From Fidelibacterota bacterium (GTDB lineage Bacteria; Marinisomatota; Marinisomatia; Marinisomatales; TCS55), in the NCBI GenBank assembly GCA_002725545.1, contig PBPW01000039.1, positions 37,249-47,651 on the forward strand: DNA of 10,403 bases, written 5' to 3'. Below the pieces are notes generated by a model. The model saw only the letters and a program-made list of their open reading frames with translations, ran no database searches and was not told the origin of the DNA. Every line of letters begins with the position of its first letter. The first letter of the stretch is position 1. Shown piece by piece: positions 1 through 6,360 of this stretch. The position numbers and the translations under genes are program-made.

Positions 1-2174
1 CCATCAAGAGAAATATTATTTTTCTTTAGATTCCTTCCGGAATATGAAAGCTGTCCCTTTAGAAAGCTAAAGTTTAAATCTATGGTAAGATGTAAATCAT
101 AGTTTGAAAAGGCAGGTAATTCAATTTCATTGTAACCTTTCTCTGGGACTAGAATCAAACCAGTTTGTTCACCCTCTTGAAACCAGCGTGCTCCAATAGT
201 TATCATATCCCATTTTGATGTAGTATTAATAGTTAATTTAAATGCGGACTTAAAAGGAAATGCTGCCATATCAGAAATATTATAATTCGATAGGCCAATT
301 TCCCCAGTGAATTTTCCCTTATAAGTCTTTGCTTTAGCTTTAGCCTCAAATCCAGACATAGTAGCAATTGAAATATTTTCAAAATAAGCGATTGGCATTC
401 CCAAAAGGAACGTGGATCTCATTTTATTTATGTAATCATTACGAAAAATGCTTGCTTGAAATTCCATCTGATCTACATTTTTCATTGTTTTTGGTTCGGA
501 TAAAATATTGATTCCAATCTCTAATGATTTCATTCTCTCTGGCTTAAGTGGGCGCTGATCTGGATTTAAAAAAGTGATTTGACTAATCTGCTGCTGCAAT
601 GAAGGAAATTTGATATTATTTCCTGTTGTAACCCAATAAGCCATAGTGAGGCCAGGGGCGCGCTTGGACGCTATTGTTGAAATTTTAAAAATGTTGTTGG
701 ACCAATCGTTATTTCCAAATTTTACTAATGATGAAATTTCAGAAAAATCTACAAGATCTTTTCGATTAACTAAGCTATCGCTTCGATCCTTTAACATATC
801 GAATCTATAACTAACATCAAGATCCGTTAGCCACTGGCCTAATTCGTCTCCCTTAGAATGAAGCTTTAATACTGTTGCAAAACCGGCATGGTTGCGTTTT
901 ATATTAGCTCCTTTTAGTCCAACTTGCTGGATATTGTTCAAATTTTGATCATCCCAAAAATCTAAATTTGACTCCTCAGCTTGTGCACCAAACATCCATT
1001 CAACCTTATTCAAATTAATATATTTTCTAATATCAATTTTGTTTGAATTGTGATCAAGTGATCTATAAATATAACCGCGCTCATTATTAAGATCTTGTAA
1101 TTCGGTTAATGCATGATGGCCAATAGCAAACTCTACTTCTCCAAAAAACCAAAGAATACCATCATAGCGCATTCCACTAAATCGATTTGTTGAATTAATT
1201 TTATTGAAATCGCGAGTATTATCAAATACCTGTTTATCCTGGGTAAGATTCCACTCAAGATTTCCATTCATTAAACGATTTTTCAATCTGTTGGTCATAT
1301 CAAACGCAGAATGAGATAGGCTTGATATTAACCTAGGTGATTCAATTTGTGAATCTTGAAAAATTCGTTTATACGAACCCCTTTTTTGGTTAATTGATAA
1401 AAATGAATTTTTGATTTTTAATTGACCATTTGCATTCCAAAACCCTGAATCATACGATCCGAATTGTTGCGATACTTTTAAATTTTTATCCTTTGTATTT
1501 TTTGGAACAATATTTACTACGCCCGAAAAAGCATCTGATCCGTATAATACCGAATGACCTCCTTTTACAATCTCAACCTGTTCAATATTTTGCATATCAA
1601 TTAGTGAAAGATCAAATACATTATCATAAGGACGATTTAGTCTAAATCCATTGTATAAAACTAATACATCATCCGCGTTTCCACCGCGAATTGATACAGT
1701 TTTTCTTCCAGAGAGAGATTCTTCAATTTGAACACTTTGATCTGTTGCCAGCAAATCCCCAGCATCAACATAGGCTCTTAATGAGAAAGCATCAGATTGA
1801 ATTATTGAAACAGTTTGCGGTAGGTCTTTTTCAATCGCTGGTTTTCTTTTGATACCAGCAGTTTCAATCGCTTCAAATTGAAGAACGCGAGGCTGAAGGA
1901 AAATATTTGACGATATACCTAGGCTATCAATTCTTACTAATCGTTCATCATAGCCTATATGTTTAAACTGAACAATTTGGCTTGCGGTAAATCCATTAAT
2001 ATCTAAAGAGTATTCTCCGTTAGAATTAGTTGATACACCTTTATCGGTATCAATAATTACAATATTTACCCCAGAAAGACGAGCGCCAGTTAGCTTATCT
2101 GATACAGTCCCAGATATTTCTTGTGAGAAATTAAAAGAAAGGTTTAGTATGATTATGATTATTAAATGTTTCAT
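1..2174 (-). CDS. TonB-dependent outer-membrane receptor, C-terminus beyond the window
   Basis: This gene encodes an outer-membrane gated porin that imports a scarce ligand using TonB/ExbBD energy; the substrate cannot be told. Reading the minus strand from the ATG at 2174 gives about 724 codons with no stop or frameshift to the left edge. Residues 1-17 are a signal peptide with a run of isoleucines. Residues about 19-90 form a carboxypeptidase-regulatory-like beta domain (start SGTVSDKLTGARLSGVNI). Residues about 105-225 are the plug, with SIRGGNADDVLVLYNGFRLN at 161-180 and VEIVKGGHSVLYGSDAFSGV at 200-219. The rest alternates like a beta-barrel and includes LKPERMKSLEIG, a typical receptor segment. 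The SGRN-containing stretch at the edge resembles the last strands, so little is probably missing. The start lies 12 bases after the stop of the nucleotidyltransferase gene, so co-transcription is likely. There is no Shine-Dalgarno, only an A-rich leader. The family is secure. Confidence 0.93.
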   Translation of the reverse strand, partial: MKHLIIIIILNLSFNFSQEISGTVSDKLTGARLSGVNIVIIDTDKGVSTNSNGEYSLDINGFTASQIVQFKHIGYDERLVRIDSLGISSNIFLQPRVLQFEAIETAGIKRKPAIEKDLPQTVSIIQSDAFSLRAYVDAGDLLATDQSVQIEESLSGRKTVSIRGGNADDVLVLYNGFRLNRPYDNVFDLSLIDMQNIEQVEIVKGGHSVLYGSDAFSGVVNIVPKNTKDKNLKVSQQFGSYDSGFWNANGQLKIKNSFLSINQKRGSYKRIFQDSQIESPRLISSLSHSAFDMTNRLKNRLMNGNLEWNLTQDKQVFDNTRDFNKINSTNRFSGMRYDGILWFFGEVEFAIGHHALTELQDLNNERGYIYRSLDHNSNKIDIRKYINLNKVEWMFGAQAEESNLDFWDDQNLNNIQQVGLKGANIKRNHAGFATVLKLHSKGDELGQWLTDLDVSYRFDMLKDRSDSLVNRKDLVDFSEISSLVKFGNNDWSNNIFKISTIASKRAPGLTMAYWVTTGNNIKFPSLQQQISQITFLNPDQRPLKPERMKSLEIGINILSEPKTMKNVDQMEFQASIFRNDYINKMRSTFLLGMPIAYFENISIATMSGFEAKAKAKTYKGKFTGEIGLSNYNISDMAAFPFKSAFKLTINTTSKWDMITIGARWFQEGEQTGLILVPEKGYNEIELPAFSNYDLHLTIDLNFSFLKGQLSYSGRNLKKNNISLD

Positions 2175-2186
2175 TTTTTGTATTAA

Positions 2187-3608
2187 TCACTTATTAATAT
2201 AGTTATTTTTTATAGAGATAAGATAATTATAAGCTTCCTCGTAAGAATTTTCAATTTTTCCATCAAGAATTGCCTCTTCAATATCAGATTTAATTTTTCC
2301 AATTTTTTTACCCGGCTTAAGGTTGAAAATCTTCATTATTTCAGCGCCACGTACAGGTGATTGAAATGCTTTCATTTTATCCTTTTCATTGACATCCGTC
2401 ATTTTGGCTTCTACTTTTTCAAAATTGGCTAAATATTTTTTTATTTTATTTTGATTTTTTGTCGTTATATCTGCTCTACAAAGAGTTAATAAATCATTAA
2501 CATCATCACCGGCTGCTACCATTAATCTTCGTATAGCTGAGTCGCTTATTCCTTTTTTTGCTAAAGCTATAGGTCGCAAATGAAGGCGTGTTAGTTTTTT
2601 TAAATAATCTTTCAGGGCATTTGATATTTTCATCCTTTCAGCTACCTTATTTAACATTCGTTCACCAATTGCATCATGCCCATGAAAGGTGTAGCCTTTT
2701 TTTGGATCAATTTTTCTAGTATTTGGTTTTGCTATATCATGGACAAGCGCTGCAAATCTTAATTTCATCTTGTTGGATAGCAATGCAGCGTTGTCCACTA
2801 CTTGCATAGTATGATCAAAGATGTCCTTATGATGCCATTCGCTTGACTGATCCATTCCGTACATTAGATCAATCTCAGGAAAAACTTTCTTCATCAAACC
2901 AGATTCTTGAAGAATCCCCAAACCAATAGATGGCTTATCTGTAGATAAAATTTTACAAAACTCATTTGTTATTCTCTCTTGAGAGACTATTGCAATACGT
3001 TCGGATTGTTGTTTCATTGAATCAAGACAATTTTTTTCTATGTTTAAATTTAATTTAGAAGCGAAATAAGCAGCGCGAATCATCCTTAGCGGGTCTTCTG
3101 AGAAAGTTTTATTAGGTTCGAGAGGTGTAATTAGTTTTTTCGCTTCTAAATCTTTAATGCCATTATATGGATCATGAAGATTGCCAAATTTTTCAGGTAC
3201 AATATTTATAGCCATTGCATTAATTGTAAAATCTCTTCGAATTAAATCCCCTGCTAAATCTGTATATTTCACTTTTTTTGGCTTTCTTGATTCAGAAGAA
3301 TAGATTTCTTCGCGTGCCGCTGCAACCTCTATTGGAATCGGATTAGCCGGAATATGTGCAGTCGAAAACCTATGAAATGGAACAATTTTTTGTATACCAA
3401 GCTCATTTGCTATAATCTTTGCAAACTCTATCCCATCTCCAATAACCATTAAATCGACCTCATGAATTTTCCTATCCAATAGCAAATCTCTAACCACCCC
3501 ACCAACAGCATAAACTTCTTTTTCTTTTTGTTCGGCAATTTCACCAATTTGCAAGAGAAGTGATTTTACATCTGGCTGCTTTTCGATTAAATTTTCAATA
3601 TTTATCAT
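2187..3608 (-). CDS. cca: Class II tRNA nucleotidyltransferase / poly(A) polymerase family protein with HD domain
   Basis: The likely role is cytoplasmic addition or repair of the tRNA 3' CCA end. The 473-residue protein has the nucleotidyltransferase fold in order: GGVVRD at 36-41, the metal site at 50-52, a third carboxylate near E94 (IEVAAARE), RRDFTINAMAIN at 124-135 (motif B), EDPLRMIRAAYF at 171-182 (the EDxxR base-reading motif), and ERITNEF at 211-217. An HD domain follows, with H266 in FDHTMQVV, H290-D291 in ALVHDIAK and H309/H311-D312 in FHGHDAIG. The metal motif reads E-V-D where the family normally has D-x-D, which is a conservative but unusual change. Full CCA addition, A-addition or CC-addition only, and poly(A) polymerase activity are hard to separate by eye, so the symbol is provisional. 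The length suits an HD-containing CCA enzyme. No Shine-Dalgarno precedes the ATG. It is the first gene after the divergent spacer and probably leads the transcript that continues into the receptor gene. Confidence 0.9.
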   Translation of the reverse strand: MINIENLIEKQPDVKSLLLQIGEIAEQKEKEVYAVGGVVRDLLLDRKIHEVDLMVIGDGIEFAKIIANELGIQKIVPFHRFSTAHIPANPIPIEVAAAREEIYSSESRKPKKVKYTDLAGDLIRRDFTINAMAINIVPEKFGNLHDPYNGIKDLEAKKLITPLEPNKTFSEDPLRMIRAAYFASKLNLNIEKNCLDSMKQQSERIAIVSQERITNEFCKILSTDKPSIGLGILQESGLMKKVFPEIDLMYGMDQSSEWHHKDIFDHTMQVVDNAALLSNKMKLRFAALVHDIAKPNTRKIDPKKGYTFHGHDAIGERMLNKVAERMKISNALKDYLKKLTRLHLRPIALAKKGISDSAIRRLMVAAGDDVNDLLTLCRADITTKNQNKIKKYLANFEKVEAKMTDVNEKDKMKAFQSPVRGAEIMKIFNLKPGKKIGKIKSDIEEAILDGKIENSYEEAYNYLISIKNNYINK

Positions 3609-3674
3609 TCTATAAATTAAGACAATTATTCTTCATGAATAGCATGGTATAGGTTTTATCTATTAGTTTCTTAT
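3609..3674. promoter_or_regulatory. Divergent intergenic spacer, presumed promoters for both directions
   Basis: These 66 bases separate the starts of two divergently transcribed genes (nucleotidyltransferase leftward, DUF4835-like rightward), so both promoters must lie here or inside the opposing gene. The spacer is AT-rich, with TATA-like hexamers such as TATAGG on the plus strand and TTTATAGA just before the minus-strand ATG. I see no convincing -35/-10 pair at standard spacing, no operator-like palindrome and no Shine-Dalgarno before either start. The promoter role is inferred from gene orientation only. Confidence 0.35.
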
Positions 3675-4496
3675 ATGCGATTATTACTAACAATGATTCT
3701 ATACTCTTCTATCCTTTTTGGCCAGTTTGGAAAAATTGATGTAAAGATAGATGATAGACTTCTGAGGAATAGTGAAAAACAAAAAGTAGCTTCTATCAAA
3801 GGAGAGGTTTCGCGTTTTTTTTCAAAACATAATTGGAATGAAGAATTTCAAAGCTTAAAAATTCCTCTCCATATTTCTATTGCTTTTCAAGGCACAGCTC
3901 AAAAAGGAGGGATGGAAACCTTTCATGCGCAAGTACTTATTTCTGATGGAATGGATTTAAGATATTTTGACAAATCTCTTCAATTCTATTATAATGCAGG
4001 AAGTTCAATATACTTTGATCAAGTTATTTTTGAACCGCTAGGTAGTTTTTTTGCATTCTATGCTTATTTTATTTTGGCTGGACATATGGATACGTATGAT
4101 TATTATGGAGGCAATCTAGCCTACGATCAATCTCGAGAAATTGTTTTAAGAGGTATTGCTTCAGATTATTCAAAAGGATGGGGTACTCGCATGCAACTCT
4201 TAAAAGAGGTTACAGAAAATAAAGGTTTAAGAGAGGCGCGATTTGCATATTATGTTGCTATGGATTATTTCAAACAAGGCAAACCTGATGAAGCTTTAGA
4301 AGAATTCAAACTAATGGTAGAGGGTTTTCAAGTAGTATTTCGTCAATTTCCCACCGGTAGAACTCTTTACTTTTTGGATGCTCATCGATCAGAATTAGTT
4401 AAAGCCTTGGGTGTAATGGGTCAAAATAGAATCCTAAATCAACTTGCTGACATGGATCAAGCGCATAAAGATATTTATCTTAAAGCGATCAGGTAA
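3675..4496 (+). CDS. Secreted DUF4835-like protein of unknown function
   Basis: The 273-residue protein starts with a short signal peptide (MRLLLTMILYSSILFGQ), so it is probably exported to the periplasm or outer membrane. The mature part resembles DUF4835, a Bacteroidetes-centred family of unknown function. The recognisable segment is residues 117-160: VIFEPLGSFFAFYAYFILAG, then DTYDYYGGNLAYDQ, then a helix SREIVLRGIAS, matching the family pattern of a YAY-containing helix, a DT-Y/F-GG turn and a helix. Residues about 186-218 form a helix pair with a TPR-like look (ARFAYYVAMDYFKQGKPDEA). I see no catalytic motif. The ATG is chosen because it puts the signal peptide at the N-terminus; there is no Shine-Dalgarno. 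The arginase-family gene follows 19 bases after the stop, so the two are probably co-transcribed, though a functional link is not obvious. The family assignment is from memory of its pattern. Confidence 0.7.
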   Translation: MRLLLTMILYSSILFGQFGKIDVKIDDRLLRNSEKQKVASIKGEVSRFFSKHNWNEEFQSLKIPLHISIAFQGTAQKGGMETFHAQVLISDGMDLRYFDKSLQFYYNAGSSIYFDQVIFEPLGSFFAFYAYFILAGHMDTYDYYGGNLAYDQSREIVLRGIASDYSKGWGTRMQLLKEVTENKGLREARFAYYVAMDYFKQGKPDEALEEFKLMVEGFQVVFRQFPTGRTLYFLDAHRSELVKALGVMGQNRILNQLADMDQAHKDIYLKAIR

Positions 4497-4515
4497 TCAT
4501 TCTAGAAGTAGATTA

Positions 4516-5307
4516 ATGATATCGCTATTAGGAATACCTTTGGATGAAAATTCATCTTTTCAAAGAGGCGCCGCAAAGGCGCCGCAAAAAATAATTGAGG
4601 CTTTCTATTCAGAATCCACAAATGATCATTCTGAAAACGGTATTAATTCTAGAAGTTCTGCAAAAGTTAAAGTTATAGATCCATTGGTGCTTCCATCAGG
4701 TAAATCAGCAATAGAAAAAATTTATAATGTAGTTTATAATGAATTAGAGAAAGGCAATAATATTATTTCAATCGGCGGTGACCACTCAATAACATTTCCA
4801 ATTATTCAAGCTTACGCAAAAAAATATGATTCATTAAATATTCTTCATTTTGATGCACATCCTGATTTATATGATAATTTTGAAAACAATCCCTTTTCCC
4901 ATGCATCACCATTTGCTAGAATAATGGAAAACAATTTAGCGAAAAGATTGGTCCAGGTTGGAATTCGAACTTTGAATGATCACCAAAGAGAGCAAGTAAA
5001 AAAGTTTAATGTTGAAGTCATTGAAATGAAAGATTATAATTCTAATTTATCTTTTCAATTTGATGGCCCTGTTTATATTTCTTTAGATATTGATGGACTT
5101 GATCCAGCGTATGCTCCTGGAGTTTCTCACCCTGAACCTGGAGGACTAACCACTAGAGAGATTATAAATATATTACATTCGCTTCAGGCTGATGTTATTG
5201 GTGGCGATATTGTAGAATACAATCCCATCAATGATGTCAACAATATAACTGCCATAACAGCAGCAAAGTTATTAAAAGAAATGATCGGGAAACTGATCAT
5301 TCATTAA
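4516..5307 (+). CDS. Arginase/agmatinase (ureohydrolase) family enzyme, plant-arginase-like
   Basis: This is a cytoplasmic dinuclear manganese hydrolase that releases urea from a guanidino substrate, either arginine (to ornithine) or agmatine (to putrescine). All metal ligands are present in the 263-residue protein: H90 in GGDHSIT, D113, H115 and D117 in FDAHPD, and D191 and D193 in SLDIDGLDP. PGVSHPEPGGLT (201-212) and GGDIVEYNP (229-237) complete the signature. The SHASPFARIME segment (128-138), VQVGIRTLN and HSLQADVIGGDIVE strongly recall the plant mitochondrial arginase branch rather than the E. coli SpeB pattern, so arginase is the slightly better guess. An upstream ATG at 4444 would extend the frame, but it lies inside the preceding gene and adds 24 unrelated residues. 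The ATG at 4516 gives the normal MISLLGIP start and has a weak AGAAG at 4504-4508, 7 bases before it. The last 11 bases overlap the convergent GT2 gene. Confidence 0.93.
   Translation: MISLLGIPLDENSSFQRGAAKAPQKIIEAFYSESTNDHSENGINSRSSAKVKVIDPLVLPSGKSAIEKIYNVVYNELEKGNNIISIGGDHSITFPIIQAYAKKYDSLNILHFDAHPDLYDNFENNPFSHASPFARIMENNLAKRLVQVGIRTLNDHQREQVKKFNVEVIEMKDYNSNLSFQFDGPVYISLDIDGLDPAYAPGVSHPEPGGLTTREIINILHSLQADVIGGDIVEYNPINDVNNITAITAAKLLKEMIGKLIIH
4567..4588. repeat. Tandem 11-bp repeat inside the ureohydrolase gene
   Basis: GGCGCCGCAAA occurs twice with no spacer, at 4567-4577 and 4578-4588. Because 11 is not a multiple of three, the copies are read in different frames, giving GAAKAPQK. That peptide corresponds to the conserved (G)AxxAP segment of the ureohydrolase family, so the repeat does not look like a harmful insertion. 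It is locally much richer in GC than its surroundings. It is probably a coincidence of codon choice; the only likely consequence is a tendency to slip during replication. Confidence 0.6.
5280..5301 (+). other. Stem-loop with GAAA tetraloop at the ureohydrolase 3' end
   Basis: Bases 5280-5288 pair with 5293-5301 (AATGATCGG against CTGATCATT, taking A5280 and T5301 as the outer pair), closing a GAAA loop at 5289-5292. The stem has 9 pairs, one of them G5287 with U5294. GAAA is a GNRA loop, known to stabilise RNA hairpins. In minus-strand RNA the wobble becomes a C/A mismatch and the loop becomes UUUC, so the structure fits the plus-strand transcript. It covers the last codons of the ureohydrolase gene. 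No U-run follows directly. Confidence 0.4.
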
Positions 5308-6334
5308 TTATATCGGAAGATTTTTTTATTCTTCTGATATAATAATCAAAAACAATACTTCCCCAATACATTTTATTTATCACTTCACTATCTTTTACTT
5401 TTCGTAATTGTCGAATATGCTTCCTACGTTTGTAAATGACGTGTGGGTGAGTTAATACCCAAACAAAAGACTGAAGTATTCCAAAAAAATGATTTAGGTC
5501 AAGGCAAAATAAAGAATAAAAAAGCGCAACAAACTCTAACGAAATTCTAATGGGAGCCAAATAAAGGGTCATTGGTAAGCTATAGTTAGATAATAACATT
5601 AACAGTGAATTTCTATGGTTCAGATATTGTTTTAATCTTGAATACATTGGCAAGGTTACGGCATTCTTATGATAAATTATTGCGCTAGGTATTGACCAGA
5701 CATGCTTACCCAAAAGATGAATTTTCCAACAAAGATCAATTTCTTCTTGATGGGCAAAAAAAGTTTTATCAAACCCCCCTAACGTATCAAAATCTTTCTT
5801 TCTGATCATAATAGCTGTTCCGCTGGCCCAAAAAACCGGTCTTATTTTTTCATATTGCCCGTTGTCAATTTCTTGATCTAAAAATAACCTTCCTCTTGCA
5901 AATGGAAATCCAAGTATATCTATCCAACCGCCACATCCGCCAGCATAGTCAAATTTATTTTGCTCATAATGGTTTAATATCTTTGGTTGAACCGCAGAAA
6001 CTTCAGAATTTAAATTTAGAAAATCAGCCAGTGTTTCAATCCAATTATTTTCATGAATAGTATCATTATTGAGGAAAACTAGATAGTCACCGGTGCATGC
6101 CTTCGCTCCTTTATTGCATCCTCCAGCATATCCAAGGTTAGTATTATTCTCTATCAGTTTGATACTTGGGTAATGCAGGCTTACCCAGTCTTGACTTCCA
6201 TCGCTTGAAGCGTTATCAACTACTATTATTTCTAAGTTTGGGTATGTTGTTTTTTCAAGCGACTCTAAACATTCTGAAAGAACTTCGATACCGTTCCAAT
6301 GTGGAATGATTATAGATACTCTAGGCTCAAGCAT
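5297..6334 (-). CDS. Family 2 glycosyltransferase (GT-A fold, rhamnosyltransferase-like)
   Basis: This enzyme transfers a sugar from a nucleotide-sugar donor on the cytoplasmic side of the inner membrane, probably in assembly of a surface glycan. In the 345-residue protein, the GT2 core begins at once with VSIIIPHWNG (6-15), continues with IIVVDNASSDGS (36-47) and NLGYAGGCNKG (66-76), and has the metal/donor motif FLNND (87-91). W169-ASGTAIMIRK and the HQEEIDLCWK stretch (195-204), which carries the likely catalytic base, complete the fold. This layout is typical of the WbbL/rhamnosyltransferase-like branch, but sugar specificity cannot be read from it. Residues about 257-278 are hydrophobic and may anchor the enzyme to the membrane. 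No Shine-Dalgarno is seen. It starts 26 bases after the DUF2723 stop and is probably the last gene of that transcript. Its 3' end overlaps the convergent ureohydrolase gene by 11 bases. Confidence 0.93.
   Translation of the reverse strand: MLEPRVSIIIPHWNGIEVLSECLESLEKTTYPNLEIIVVDNASSDGSQDWVSLHYPSIKLIENNTNLGYAGGCNKGAKACTGDYLVFLNNDTIHENNWIETLADFLNLNSEVSAVQPKILNHYEQNKFDYAGGCGGWIDILGFPFARGRLFLDQEIDNGQYEKIRPVFWASGTAIMIRKKDFDTLGGFDKTFFAHQEEIDLCWKIHLLGKHVWSIPSAIIYHKNAVTLPMYSRLKQYLNHRNSLLMLLSNYSLPMTLYLAPIRISLEFVALFYSLFCLDLNHFFGILQSFVWVLTHPHVIYKRRKHIRQLRKVKDSEVINKMYWGSIVFDYYIRRIKKSSDIINE
5307..5343 (+). terminator. Long stem-loop just after the ureohydrolase stop, possible transcript end
   Basis: Bases 5307-5320 (ATTATATCGGAAGA) can pair with 5330-5343 (TCTTCTGATATAAT) over 14 positions around a 9-base T-rich loop. 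The single non-Watson-Crick pair is G5315 with U5335, which is tolerated in plus-strand RNA but is an A/C mismatch in minus-strand RNA. The position, starting on the last base of the ureohydrolase stop, suggests a 3'-end structure for that mRNA. It is not a classic intrinsic terminator: the T-run is in the loop, and the bases after the stem are A-rich. It also lies within the last codons of the convergent GT2 gene. Confidence 0.35.
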
Positions 6335-6360
6335 AGATTAAGCTTTGATTGAAAGAGTTT

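Noticed and set aside
1430..1645. A 71-codon plus-strand frame opposite the TonB-dependent receptor.
   Set aside because: It lies antisense to the conserved plug domain (IVKGGHSVLYGSDAFSG region), which explains the sequence fully.
1..2174. Possible pseudogene status of the receptor, because no complete frame ends within the window.
   Set aside because: Manual translation runs without stop or frameshift from the ATG at 2174 to the left edge; it is simply cut by the window.
4444..4515. A 24-residue N-terminal extension of the ureohydrolase from an upstream ATG.
   Set aside because: It overlaps the preceding coding sequence in another frame, is Lys/Arg-rich and unlike the family; the ATG at 4516 gives the conserved N-terminus.
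4567..4588. The tandem GGCGCCGCAAA repeat as a protein-binding site or insertion scar.
   Set aside because: It encodes the conserved GAAKAP segment of the ureohydrolase family, so protein constraint and codon choice are a sufficient explanation.
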